NCBI GenBank assembly: GCA_021234155.1
Contig: JAJEKV010000034.1
Coordinates: 9,997,614 to 10,061,613, forward strand
Direction: 5' to 3'
Origin: Isoetes taiwanensis
Lineage: Eukaryota > Streptophyta > Lycopodiopsida > Isoetales > Isoetaceae
DNA: 64,000 bases
Positions within the stretch are counted from its first letter, which is position 1, and each line of letters starts with the position of its first letter. Below, piece by piece: positions 22,956-34,615 of this stretch. The translations under genes and the position numbers were made by a program. A model generated the notes under the pieces. It did not search any database. It was given only the letters and a program-made list of their open reading frames with translations, and had not been told where the DNA came from.

Positions 22956-24076
22956 GATAAATTACCCTATCTTCTTGGTGTTTTTAAAGCATATAAAAAA
23001 GATTATAGATGGATTACTAATGCTCACAATACCATTGACACCGAGATTTCACAGATAATTACAGCTAATTACAGCAAGGCTCAATGATATCTTGGAAAAT
23101 TGGCCCGAAATTGCTAAGATGCTTAGTGCCAATATCCACGTGATTTTACCTAGCAAAGTTATGTTTATGACGTAATAATCAATTTACCACCAAGAATACA
23201 TGAAATCTTTGTGGCTGACATTACCAAGTGTTGCAGGAACATTCTATTAAAGGGGGATAGTGGAATTTGTAAGATCATCGAAATGGTGAATAGGGCTGCA
23301 TGGAAATGGCAGAAGAACAGACACCATAAAAACGAATTATGGTGCAAAAGATGCAGCAATAGCTTTGTGGTAAAATGGTTTAAAAGTGAACCTAAAGACA
23401 AGTGTTGGAAGAGAGGTGAACTTGAAATGTTTATTACTGCCAATCAATGGTTACTATCCAATTGCTTTTATAGCTATGGGAAGTAGAGTTTGGCAGCAAA
23501 TTAGTGGGATACCCATGGGCTTTTCTTGCAGTCCCAGCTGGTGTAATCTATACTTAGTCTGGTTTGAGTTTAACTTCATCAAAAAATTGGCTGAGCTGGG
23601 CAAGTACAAGGAAATTGAGATGTTTAAGGAAGCATTCAGATATATTGATGATTTAATGGCCCTGAATTGCCCTTTAATCAAAGACTTCTTAGAAGAGGCA
23701 CTTAATATACCAGGAGATAGTTGTAACATATATGACATAAGGACATTGGGAATCAAAGAGGAAAACATCTTTCATAATGACTATGAGGGTGGAAGATTAC
23801 AAAGTCAATGGGTAATTTCTTAAATCTACCCATTGAAATAATCAATGGAGTCAACGGTATGTGATTGTATCCCAAATATCGCCATATATGCATGTCAATT
23901 ATTGTCCCACTAAGGTTGTTGCAGGCATACAGGGATTGATCAGGAACTTCAAATATAATGTATTTGATGAGGGTGGAATGATCAGAAAGATCATTAGATA
24001 CATATGTGATGGTATCTTTCCAGGACTTAAATTTGACAAGGCAACTTTGATACAAGAGATTACTTCATACACTTAA
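22956..24076 (+). pseudogene. Decayed reverse transcriptase of an algal/fern-type family
   Basis: Several frames together show conserved segments in order: LPYLLGVFKAYKKDYRWITN (22962-23021), LPSKV, PPRIHEIFVADITKC (about 23187-23235), ISGIPMGFSCSPSWCNLYL and the catalytic YIDD (23641-23652). I associate the order 'FKAHK..RW(L/I)TN', 'PPRIHEAF..D(I/L)TKC', 'GIPMG.SCSP.WCN' and 'FRYIDDL' with a reverse transcriptase family common in algae and seedless plants and related to non-LTR/Penelope-type enzymes. That assignment is from memory. At least three frameshifts and several stops make it non-functional. No LTR, integrase or GIY-YIG domain is visible. It lies between the two inverted tRNA-Tyr genes. 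Confidence 0.75.
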
Positions 24077-24831
24077 GGTAAATCTCATCTCTCAATACTT
24101 TAGGTCTTATTTTATAATTAGGGTATGCATAACTTTATATAGGATAAGGGATGGACGTCAGCTATAACAACAGGGGCCCACCCTCCCTGCAATTACATGA
24201 AATTGGGACATACTTATCCTAGGGTTGGAGGTAGGATTTTTTCAGTTTGTCTAAATAGGAAATGTTCTAAAAAAATAGTTATAGAACTAATGGGGTAACG
24301 ACCTCCACGGGAATAATATGGAAACAAGAGACTAAAACATTAAAATATGTAGTAAGAAGTGATCAAGTTGTAAAATATAACAAATGTTCCATACAGTAAT
24401 CTTTTACTGCAATTTAATTTCTATAGCATTCTAACTAAAGTCATGTTAGAGGCTAGGAACATAAGAATAGGGTTAAATATGACTATAGAAATGCAGGGTT
24501 TGTAATAGATATGCATTGGTTTATCCAGAAAGAAAAAATATCCTTCTTTAATATGAGGGTACAAAATATTGGTAGCACAGTGATGGGCTGCCTGTGAGAA
24601 GTTTGATCCACGACTTGCAGTAGTCACAAGCTATGATTTACAGGAAGGATTTATGGCCTAAAAGATTGGATCTGCGTACAGACTTACGGGTTCAAGGTAA
24701 ATGTATCTGACAATATATAAATTACTCTCTATAGAGGCTAGGGATTGCAAAATGATTCATATAGGATTGAAGACATTCAGGTGCTATATACTGCCGACTC
24801 ACATGCTTAAGCATAATGACTCATTTAAACA
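24077..24831. other. Interval between reverse transcriptase and next frame
   Basis: AT-rich, many stops on both strands, no recognisable domain. It may be the decayed C-terminal part or 3' untranslated region of the reverse transcriptase element. Confidence 0.35.
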
Positions 24832-25281
24832 GTGTACATAAGAGCCCTTAGGATCACAAGCAATAAAGTTCCATTTTGCATAAGAATGGAAGAGGAATTT
24901 CAAAGAGAGTTTGATTCAGACAGCTATCCCTGTAGTTCTGATAGTCAGGCTATACTTGAAGAAGAGTGGCTCCCAGCAGAGCTCGCCTGCTTAGAATATA
25001 CTGAGCAAAAAGAGCTTGCTATGCATTACAATAGTTATGCTAGGCAGAAGCGCCCATGGATGCAAAATCAAACTTACAATAACAGGGAGCATGAGGGATA
25101 CCACAAACATGCGGCAATAAACAGAGCTTTAAGAAATTTCAAGACAGTGTTTAGTCTTAAAGCTTCAGAAGACTTTGCAGAGGCTTTGTTGAATGGCAAA
25201 GCACGAAGAAGGCCGGCTTCTCAAATGCATCGTAACCTGCTCGAGCCTGTGGTTAAGGGAGGGATTCCCCTAGATTCTTAA
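24832..25281 (+). CDS. Hypothetical 149-codon frame, function unknown
   Basis: Open for 149 codons, hydrophilic, with an acidic first third (MEEEFQREFDSDSYPCSSDS) and a basic second half (ALLNGKARRRPASQMHRN). The first good ATG in context may be the internal one at about 24886 rather than 24832. No family is recognised. It lies 0.75 kb after the reverse transcriptase in the same direction and 158 bp before a tRNA-Tyr gene, so it could be a second protein of the same element or a chance frame. Confidence 0.35.
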   Translation: MYIRALRITSNKVPFCIRMEEEFQREFDSDSYPCSSDSQAILEEEWLPAELACLEYTEQKELAMHYNSYARQKRPWMQNQTYNNREHEGYHKHAAINRALRNFKTVFSLKASEDFAEALLNGKARRRPASQMHRNLLEPVVKGGIPLDS

Positions 25282-25438
25282 GATTCTACAAAGATTCCCC
25301 TGGATTTTATTAAGATTTCCCAATATTCTCCAAAATTCCGGCCGAGAGGGTTTGTTTCCCATAATCTGCGAGAGGGGAGGGTTAACCTCCTCTTCTTATA
25401 TTTTCGTTATATACATTATTAATGCAAAATGATTATCA

Positions 25439-25523
25439 CCGACTTTAGCTCAGTTGGTAGAGCGGAGGACTGTAGTGTACTCCAGATATCCTTAGGTCGC
25501 TGGTTCGAATCCGGCAAGTCGGA
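25439..25523 (+). tRNA. tRNA-Tyr (GTA), intron-containing
   Basis: The 85-nt gene has a perfect 7-bp acceptor stem (CCGACTT/AAGTCGG), D arm AGCTCAGTTGGTAGAGC, CTGTAG with anticodon GTA, a 12-nt intron (TGTACTCCAGAT), then ATCCTTAGG, and T arm GCTGGTTCGAATCCGGC with discriminator A. A run of ten T residues follows about 17 bp downstream as a pol III terminator. It differs from the minus-strand copy at 21915 only in the intron and one D-loop base. It looks functional. Confidence 0.95.
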
Positions 25524-25607
25524 AACTCCATGAGACCTTTTTTTTTTTTGTTATGTCTAGCATTATATCTAGTTGTTATATTACATTATAAAAAATTGTG
25601 TTAACCA

Positions 25608-25690
25608 CTGACTTTAGCTTCAGTTGGCAGAGCGGACTGTATTGTTGCTCAGATATCCTTAGGTCGCTGGTTCGAATTCGGCAAGTCGGA
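25608..25690 (+). pseudogene. Damaged tRNA-Tyr copy
   Basis: The T arm and acceptor 3' strand are intact, but the D arm carries an extra base (AGCTTCAGTTGG), the 5' strand of the anticodon stem has lost several bases (GCGGACTGTA instead of GCGGAGGACTGTAG), and one acceptor pair is G-U. It lies 85 bp after the good copy and probably arose by local duplication. It is unlikely to fold. Confidence 0.85.
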
Positions 25691-25751
25691 TACAACTTTT
25701 TACGTTCCACCTCGTTGACGGATACTACTTTTTACGTTCCACCTCGTTGAC
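25688..25751 (+). repeat. Two tandem copies of a 32-bp unit
   Basis: GGATAC(A/T)ACTTTTTACG followed by TTCCACCTCGTTGAC occurs at 25688-25719 and 25720-25751 with one difference. The first copy overlaps the 3' end of the damaged tRNA, and its T5 could serve as a pol III stop. Confidence 0.85.
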
Positions 25752-25877
25752 GAATACTCGAATTTCAACCATGACCTTTTACATTCCACCCCGTGTAACA
25801 CGTAACATGGACAACGTACCATGGTTATTTCATTCCACCCATGTAACACTCGTACCATGGTTATTTCAGCCACATGC

Positions 25878-26140
25878 AATTAAGCCTCTTTTTTTTTCTG
25901 TCTCAAATCTTTTACTTAGCTTCATGGATTTGCTTCTCTCCTTTGACATCAGCAATCATTTTATCTTGTACATGGATGGAGCTGAACACTGGAATTTCGA
26001 CCATAGATTTTTTATTATGCGACATAATTAATTAAGCCTCATTTTCCTTTTTGGTCTCAAATATTTTTCTTAGCTTCATTCATGGATTTGCCTCTCATTT
26101 GATATCAGCATAAAATTTATTTTGTACATGGATTGAGCTT
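25878..26140 (+). repeat. Direct duplication, period about 153 bp
   Basis: ATTAAGCCTC, then TCTCAAAT, TTAGCTTCA, ATGGATTTGC, ATCAGCA and TTGTACATGGAT occur in the same order from 25878 and again from 26031. This is a local tandem duplication in non-coding DNA just beyond the 3' end of the GH127 gene. Confidence 0.75.
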
Positions 26141-26332
26141 CATTTTCTTTTAGGTGAATTTCTTTTAGGTGAAGGGGATTAAGCTCGAGTTACTTTTTGC
26201 TTTAACAATCTGAGTTTGATGGGTCTCCTATTTTGCCTTCAGCATAGCATACTTGTGGATCATAATATACAATGAGATCTTGGGAGGTAATATATTGAGC
26301 ACAAACGATATATAAAATACGCGTCGGGGACT

Positions 26333-29300
26333 CTAATTCATCTGGAAGTACACGGTATAGTTCTCATCCCTGACAGCATAAAAAGGGACAAGTAAGAATG
26401 TGTGATTAGACCCATGGGCTACAAAACTCATGGGATGATACCCCACCAAACCTTCCTGCACATAAAAGCTGCTGCCGAACTTGAAGTGCTCATCCTCCTC
26501 TTCTCTACAACGCAGTTCTACTGCTGCTTCCAATTTCCAAGGCTCAGCATACAAAAAACAACCTGGTAGCCCAGCAGCTTCAAAGGAGACATGATTCTCT
26601 TCATGTGATAATGGTGGAAGCACCTGGAACACTGCATTCAAGTCCTCTTCCCCGGCAGTTGGATGCGAACATGATCGAGGCTGATCAAACAAGGTTACCT
26701 TTCTATTTAGCCCGTTATGGGCAATATATTTACCAGGTTGATGACTAGATTCTAATGATATTACTCTGTACATCAATTCTTCTGCTAACGTGCGTCTCCT
26801 AAGGTAATTAAAAGTTTCATCATCAAAAGGCGTCCTGACTTTTGCAACTCTTGGCATGCAATGCCTAACTGGCGTTGTCATCTTAAACGTCGCATGGTGA
26901 GCCCAATTTGTTCTGTTTGAATACTGCCAAGGTGTCATCATAACAGTTCCATCTACATCTCGCAATATTACTGTTCCTACTTTCCTTCTCTGACCAAATG
27001 TATACAAATGCTGACCAGCTGAAGGATGGACTGGAACTATCCAATCTGCAAGAGATGCCGTGTTTACTTTACCAAGACTAAAGTCACCATCACTCATGCC
27101 AACCAGTAAATACGGCCCAAAGAAGATTGCATATAGTGAAGAATATTCTGGTCTGTCATCTGTCAACCAACAATTCACGCCACGTTGCATCAATCCATAA
27201 TACTTACGCAAGAAATGTTGAGAATATAGCATATATCACCATAACTTATATTTTCTCTCATAATATCTACCCGTAATTTATTGCAAGTGTAATTTGACAT
27301 GGACGTTCCCAGATGATGTTAGTTACAGGTAGATCTTCATCTGACATGAAATTTGTGAAAGACGACTTCCATACATTATTGACAGTTCTAGCAAGCATTC
27401 AATTTTAATGACGGCAGTAACATATGCTATTAGACAAAAGAACCACTTGCTGAGCCTCCCAATCTTATATAAAAGCAAGTACCTTGAATCTTTTCGATCC
27501 TTAATTGTGCTTGCAATGAAAGATGTATATTATCCCCTGATTTCCACTCGCGAAATATGTTCAGAAAAAATCCTATCCCAAGAAGTCACATGAAAAATGT
27601 CAGTAACAAGTAACACCATTATATTGATGTGAAGGTCATAAATTACTACCTATTACTATAGAATCGCAACATATAACAAAAAACATAGCATAATAATTAA
27701 AGAGTGTAGAAACATTACCTGGTTCTGGAAGTTCAATTTTTGCCCCATCAACTAACGCTTCCACAGAACACGCCCAATTTGGTAATCTTATGTATATGGT
27801 AGAATTTGTCGTATTGCAAGCCCCATTTTCCTACATTAAAAAATCGTGCATTTAGTAAGCAATGCAAAACTCTAGTGCTAAACACCGATGGATTGTCTAC
27901 CTGAGCAGCTTTGAAGCTGACGGTGACATTAAGCAATGGGTAATATGAGCTCCATGAGGAAACAGTTTGTGTTAAAAGAAGATTTGCATCATCCCAAGCA
28001 AAGGTGCTTGTTACAAACTGGATTATATACAACTCTGGAGTGCCACCTTTTGTCTGAAAGTAGATTGAATCTCCTAGTTTTGAGAATGATTCAATACCTA
28101 ATATGTACGCAGCTATTCAGCAAAACTACCAGGATAACATTGTTGCTCAAAATCTATTAAAGATACCTGTTCCATAACAGCACCAAAAAGAATTATATTT
28201 TGTTCCCCATCCATGGTAACTCCTTCCCTTTGAGCTTCCAGGTGCAAGTGGAAGCATATACAACATAACCCCCGGCTCTTCTACATTTTGTATAGAGAGT
28301 ACTCCATTCAGCAATGCACGTTCGTAATAATCAGCGTACATCATCCCCTTGGTCCATCGAAATAAATTGCGCGCCACCTGATTTTGGACATAAATCAGCA
28401 AACAAATCAATTACCTTTCATGTGATGATCCTTTCCTGACATGCAAGGACGTAAATTGTCACTTAAAGCGTGGAAAATGGACTACATGATGGGAGAATTT
28501 GAAGCTAATAACTGGTAATCTTGAGAATAGGACACCTTCAACATATTATAGGTGGTGCAAGACTCTTCGTTTTCAGTCCCAAGCGTACTGCCCAGACGAT
28601 TTGGATCAGACCTGCGCCATTTTGTTCAACTGTTACTAAAATATCCAAAACAAATGACAGAACCAGTGCTCTCAGGGCAGCTAAATTATACCAGAACTCT
28701 CCAGCAGAAGTTCCTCCTGTAGCATATCTGTGCGTAGAATTGACAATATCCATAAAAGTTACAGCGATATCCTGTCACAAAATGCACATTTATGTTCATG
28801 TAGCAAGCTCTATATAATCCAAGGAAGGAGGGCATGTTTTGGAGGACATGATCAAAGTCACATAATAAAAGGCATCTTCGGAGATTTCAGGTATTCATTT
28901 ATGTCTAAATTTAACCGTCGTTAAAAAGAAAAACAGATAAATTTATAAGTGCTAAACTTCCTCTGTCAAGGTACCCAGATACGGATGGAAGCAACTTCAT
29001 TTCATGGCTTTTCAGGAAAGGGAAGGCCTGTTAAATTTCGGAGGGTCGCCAAGACCAGCAACATAGCTCAAGCAGGACAGAACATGCATGTTATGGTTGC
29101 TTGCAACAGGCAGTACTGTGGAATTTGAACTTCTAGGTTGCATCACAGGGAGTAAGCTTGCTTTATTTTCCTTTCATCCATCTCTAATTTGTGTAAACGC
29201 CAGCATAGGAAACGTGTCATGCAGGTTGCTTTACAGATATTCTTTTTACTCACAGTAGAAAGGCAAACCTTATAATCATCTTTAACAACTTCATAATTTA

Positions 29301-31915
29301 AACTTCTAGGTCGCCTCAGAGGGAGTGAGCTCGCTTTATTTTCATTTCATCCATCTCTAATTTATGTAAAAGTCAGCACAGGAAACGTAGCATGCAGGTC
29401 GCTTTACAGATATTCTTTTTACTCACAGTAGAAAGGCAAACCTTATATATATCATCGTTAACAACTTCATATCGCATCTGAGCTCCAATGATTATTGGAA
29501 TGTGCGTATTTGTGTGAAATCCAGAAAGACTATCTGCCTGAAAGTATGCACGAAGATGTGATCAGTTGTAATATGAAGTGACCAAGAAAGAACATTCTGC
29601 ATGTGAAGGATAATGATTCCTCAAGTAACAACGGACAATAATTGAAACAGAACTTATGCTTAAATGGTTGGCTATGAAAAACTATATAGTTGTGCAAAAC
29701 AGCAGGGTCTTTCTATGTGTATCACCATCTCAAAAACAGTTAATCATGGACATATAGAACCTGAAGAAAAATACAATTTATTTTTCATTATTAGAAGTTG
29801 TCGTATGCATGGACTTATAATTTTGAGTGCCCTTTATTTATAGCCTATTTTCCATAATTTCCCTAAAGGAAGGTCGAGGTCAAATAATTTCTGTAAGTGC
29901 TGAAAGAACCTTCTATCTTCACAAACGACTAGGCTTCGGAAGTTGTTTGCATGGCAAATCAAAATCCTTATTTTATTTTCAATATAAAAAATAAAGGATA
30001 ATATTGGAAGAAGTCATGTTCAATTAGGCTCAGATTCATCCTGCACAGAAAACATGGCCGAGCCACATGTAAGGCTCAATCCAACCACAGTTGCTATATG
30101 CGAGTTGATACATATGAAATACCAAGGAAATCCAGTTATAAGTACCTGAACAGCTAACGGGCCAAGAAAGCACGGTTTATCAAACAGATGTGCCAACTTT
30201 AAATGTCCAGCATTCCCCTGATGGTAAAACAGGATCCCTGTTAAACATATTTCTCAAGTGTGTCCTAACTAAACAGAAAAATCCTTCAGAATAACTTACT
30301 GTAATAGCATACAGGCGATATAAAATGTCATTCATGCCTCCTGTTTCCTCATTAAGAGACAGCCAATGTCGTTCTATAGTGTAGTTCCTTATAACGTTTT
30401 CAACCCGAGCCAAAAAGTAATCAGCCATCAACTTGACCATGTACAGTGCTTGACTGTTCCCAACAAAAACATACTGATCCAATAATCCAGCCATAATCTG
30501 CATGCATGAAAATAAAAACATGTCTGTAAATATCCCCCTTCGGTTTCCACCAAAATGTACATCGCAATCTAAAAGATTCCGTATGAACCTTTCTAATTCC
30601 AGAATAAATCAGCTACCAAATACTGGCTGCAGGTTTGTGGCACTTCTATTTGCATTATTGCAATAAGTAATGCTCTTAGATACCAACTCACACAGTGACT
30701 AGTGCAAGTTTTGCCTTTTATTTAGCTTGATACGCCGAAACTAGTGAACGATCTATGATGGAGACATCGCAGGTAACTTTAGCAATCAATGAACACCAAT
30801 CACTTCTATCCTCCTGACAATACCTTTAATTTGATGGGAAAGGTTCAAGTTTAGAAAAAAAACCTTATGTATGGTGTAATAAGGTGCCCATACAGGTTGA
30901 AGCAACTCAAACCGATTAAAAAATTCAGTAGGAAAAGCTGATAGATAGCCAGTTTCAAACTGGCGTTGGCATTCTGCCAATGCTGTAACCACATTAGTTG
31001 CCTTTGTTAATATGCTGTCATTATGGGTGCTTGCCCACATCATTGCCGTTGCACTCAAGTAGTGACCTACATCGGAAAGAAATTCTCAGAGGATCCCAAA
31101 AAAATGACATAATGAGAGCATAAGATTTGCCAGGCTTTTGAAAAACTTGAAGACAAAGTAGATGGTATTTCTCCAACTGAACCAGAGTCACATTCCCATA
31201 TTATTTATAATGCTAAATGGATGTACTTTGTTTAATGAGACCACAATACAGCTGTTGATAAGGTCCAATAACTTCTATTGAAAGCCAACAGGTCAGACAC
31301 ACATACTCCTTTGCTACAGAAAATCAAACATAAATGAGATTCTGAATAGATGGATGAGGGCTTTCCCAGGTCCTTCCACAACGCAAAACAATGTACCTCA
31401 AGTCAACTAAAGTCAAACTCACCAACAAAATGTCCTCTCAGTTCAGAACTCGGTGCCTCCCAACCTCCATATGGACTACCAGGAGTGCTTAATCCAGCAT
31501 TCTTTCTGAAACTCCAAACAAGGCTGTCAACATCCAACAGCAGCAGATATTCCAAGTTAGTTTGTTGAGCTCTTCCATGATCTGTATCTGGTGCAAGTCG
31601 TATCTTATGCAACGAAGCACCTTCAAGAAAACCTTGACATCCAGAAGCCAGATTCCTCAAGACCCTTCTGCTTGCCAGGCTATCGTGACCATATGGTGAA
31701 CTGGAATTGCCCTTATGAACTCCGGATACAAGTTTGGGCTGACTATAGGCAGCTATATATTGATCAGATTTACTACCTAAAATTTCAAGGTAGCGGCTGC
31801 TAATGGTGTGTGAAATACTGGAAGAACCTGTGTTGGTGCACTGTTTGGCAAAGCAGTTTATAAAAAAAAGCAAGGCCTGCAAGAGGAACCTCAGCTGAAA
31901 ACTTATGGATCCCAT
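26333..31915 (-). CDS. GH127 (DUF1680) beta-L-arabinofuranosidase-like protein with AbfB domain, 12 exons
   Basis: Exons (minus): 31915-31423, 31066-30864, 30497-30300, 30217-30146, 29537-29442, 28771-28692, 28611-28536, 28377-28167, 28097-27901, 27830-27719, 27572-27483, 27159-26333. All junctions are GT-AG and in phase, giving 884 residues, close to Arabidopsis homologues. Residues 1-23 look like a signal peptide, so the enzyme is probably secreted to the cell wall or vacuole. The catalytic sites known from bacterial HypBA1 are kept: acid/base Glu379 (TGGTSAGEF), Zn ligands Glu397 and Cys399 (ENEESCTTYNM), nucleophile Cys472 and ligand Cys473 (FWCCYGTG). The last exon joins the DRPEY strand to a C-terminal AbfB-like arabinose-binding domain. 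GH127 enzymes release L-arabinofuranose; the plant substrate is inferred. No stop or frameshift is seen, so this is the best candidate for a working gene here. Confidence 0.93.
29128..29474. repeat. 173-bp tandem duplication overlapping exon 5 of the GH127 gene
   Basis: AACTTCTAGGT(T/C)GC starts at 29128 and 29301, and both copies run through TTTACAGATATTCTTTTTAC to GGCAAACCTTATA. Copy B includes the 3' end and splice donor of exon 5. Copy A, deeper in intron 5, therefore holds a decoy exon end (about 29269-29295) with its own GT donor. Confidence 0.85.
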
Positions 31916-32030
31916 AGCTTAATTCCAGTACAGTTTCTACCTAATACTCTGGAGTCAGAGCTGCATTGAATCAGAATATGCAAAGCTCCAACAGATCAGC
32001 TACAGTTATAATGCATGCTGGATGCCTAGG

Positions 32031-32038
32031 CTTATATA
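32031..32038 (-). promoter_or_regulatory. TATA box of the GH127 gene
   Basis: TATATAAG on the minus strand, 116 bp upstream of the ATG at 31915. It is the only strong TATA word in the first 200 bp, and the distance fits a 5' leader of about 85 nt. Confidence 0.6.
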
Positions 32039-32039
32039 A

Positions 32040-34317
32040 CAGACACAATTAGCAGAGAGATCTTATTGCTGACATACGAAGACCTCCAATATACGAACTT
32101 ACAAGTCCTCAACTTTAAGGGCAAGCAACCCAGAATTTTCTTTGATGAATAAATATACCATGATGAGCGAGATTGCGAAAAGAATGAACGGAATATTATA
32201 CATGACACAAAGACATCGCCATGATCAAAGCCTCATGCAGAACCTGCCAGAATCGCTGGAACCATACGCATCAGCTACTAGTTTAGATCATGGGACCCAA
32301 AATTTGGGTGTCGGCACAGACATGGGTTCGTGAATTTTGTCATCTTCCTGTCCATGATGAAATAGATATGGTAGCATGAATGATGAGGGTTAGAAAAAAG
32401 AAAGTTCACGCCTTACAATAAATTCCTGGTTGGTATTAAAAGAAACTAAAAGTTGCTCTAATTCTTAGTGCTTGGCCTTTTCAATCTTCACAAAGAAAGA
32501 GAAAATCCTACCTTCCAATCTTATAAATTCTTTTGTGTTGGTTCTATGATAGGTGCATATGACATGACAAGTAAAGTTCTCTTTCCGTGATGAAGACTCA
32601 TAAAAGAAATGGAAACAAAGCAATCATAACATAGTTTGAAACCCCTAAATCTAGACCCTTCAAGTTGCCAATCCATAACTTGCACTTTTAAACACACAAT
32701 TGGCATTTCCTTTTCGGTTGTTGATTCACCGTGCTTACCACGTGTACAACATTATTCATGTCCCAAACTAACATCTGCCAATGCTCAACCGTTGATCTAG
32801 GGCTTTCTCTTTTTTATTACATTAGAGTTGTAAGATTTTATGAATCAAAGTTTTAGAACCAGAAATTTCGATTCATATTCAACTCAAACCATCAAATACA
32901 AAGAACAAGTTTTGCCGCCCATGAGGCTATACACATGAAAGCCACATGTAGACAAGACGAGACGAGACGAGACGAGACGAGACCAAGATAAGTACATTTA
33001 CAACACGTATAACAACAGCTACTATCACAGAGCCTGCACATATCTATGTAGGGTTTACATGGAACGTTGATTTTTAGGCTTTGGCTGGATAAGGGCTGAC
33101 CCTTTTGATCAGCAGTGTATTCACATGGATGCGGTGCTTTTTGCTAGAAAATTGTCAGCTGGATATAAGAGTTGATCAATTTTCCCAACTAATCAACCTG
33201 TTCAAAACTTTTTGCATGTGAATAGTCCGGCTAATTAAGCGCTAATCCTAAATTGGATTAGCTGGAGGATAAACTGGAGATAAGCTCATGCAGGATATAG
33301 ACCACGCATGGCGGAATCAGTCCAAGCCTTCTTAAGGCCCGTTCACATGAATCGTACTTGAATCAACGGAAGTCAGCGGCTGATTCCATGCTATAAACAA
33401 ACTGGGTCGTGGAACCCATTCACGCCTGAGTTTGCTGATGCTCGCATAATAATTTTTACTACCGGATTATTGCTTAAAAGAGCATAAATCGTGCTTCGAT
33501 TCATAATTCATTACGATGGGTTTGCATCAGAATTGCTTGGATATACAAATCTAGAACCAGATTTGGGTTCACAAGATTGAGCAAACTTTATATGTTCAAA
33601 ATCTTGAGAAATTATTAAAGTCGCTAGGAATCCAAAAACTATTTTTTTCAATGGTTTGTTGTTTCTTGAAGGATGACACTCTATTGAATATTCCAAAGAG
33701 GTACATGCATAATTGCAAAGGCATGAATAAAATCTCAGTAGACAAAGATAATCCACTGAATGATGCAACCTGCCTATGCAAAAGATAGTATACCAAAACA
33801 TTTTTAAAAATCAAGCGCCTCTTCTCAGAAGCAAACCGAGAATATATGTATGCTTAACTAATATATTTTATGCCTCGCGGGAACTTGAACAATACTAATT
33901 GTTAAACCCTTGACACCACTGTCGCCTTTTCCAATAGATCACAACAAACAACTTGAAGCTAAGTAGAAAGCCTGTTGCTATAATCTGTTCCAAGTGGAAG
34001 GATAAATATCAAGAAGCACCTCCTGGGCTAGAAGAGAGATAGCAACCACAGCCAAATTGGCCGAACTCAGTTGCATAGAACAACACAATGTTCGAGACTC
34101 CCAGATTGCCGCTCACGCAATGGGTAAAGTTCTAAAATGTGGGGAGCAAATCTAAGAACAAGCCCATTAACCTGCAAACACCAATGAAGGATATCTCCCA
34201 CCACAAAATAGCTATGTCCGATCGAGGTTGGTATGCCCCCATGATGTTGACATATAAGAATAAACATAAATACATTTATTTTCCAGTCCTTTGTCTTTTC
34301 CAGTCCTTTGTTGCTTC
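32040..34317. other. Intergenic region upstream of the GH127 gene
   Basis: No gene is supported on either strand in these 2.3 kb; all frames are short and without motifs. A small perfect hairpin (GCTAATCC, loop TAAATT, GGATTAGC) lies near 33241-33262. Confidence 0.5.
32951..32984 (+). repeat. Pentanucleotide microsatellite (GACGA)n
   Basis: GACAA, five copies of GACGA and GACCA follow each other without interruption. It is a short pure microsatellite, about 1.0 kb upstream of the GH127 start codon. Confidence 0.95.
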
Positions 34318-34615
34318 CTATCTCTTTTTTTTACCGATTAACCCATCTATCACCTACATTGGATCTCCTCCTCTTCCTCCTTCTTCTTTTCCGCGTGGTC
34401 TATTCTTCTCTTTCTTTTCTTTGCTTGCTTTTTCTTATTCGCTTTCGACTTTTCTTCTCAGTTTTCTCAATCTTTTTCTGTCGGCCTCCTTTTTTTTTCT
34501 TAATCCTAACTTCATTCACTTTCTTCTTGCTACTTTCCTTCCCTTTCTTCTTGCCAATTACATCATCCTTATTTGGCATATCCTACTTTTGCTTCTTCCT
34601 GGCTGGAGTGTCTAG
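34318..34615 (+). repeat. Pyrimidine-rich low-complexity tract
   Basis: About 300 bp of mostly C and T, with long TTTTC/CTTCTT runs. Open frames here are hydrophobic Leu/Phe/Ser strings produced by composition, not genes. Confidence 0.6.

Noticed and set aside
22956-24076. Integrated pararetrovirus polymerase
   Set aside because: No movement protein, coat protein, RNase H or caulimovirid RT signature; the motifs point to a non-LTR-like family.
28521-28924. Plus-strand frames across the GH127 exons
   Set aside because: They are antisense shadows of exons 6 and 7, which match the known protein family on the minus strand.
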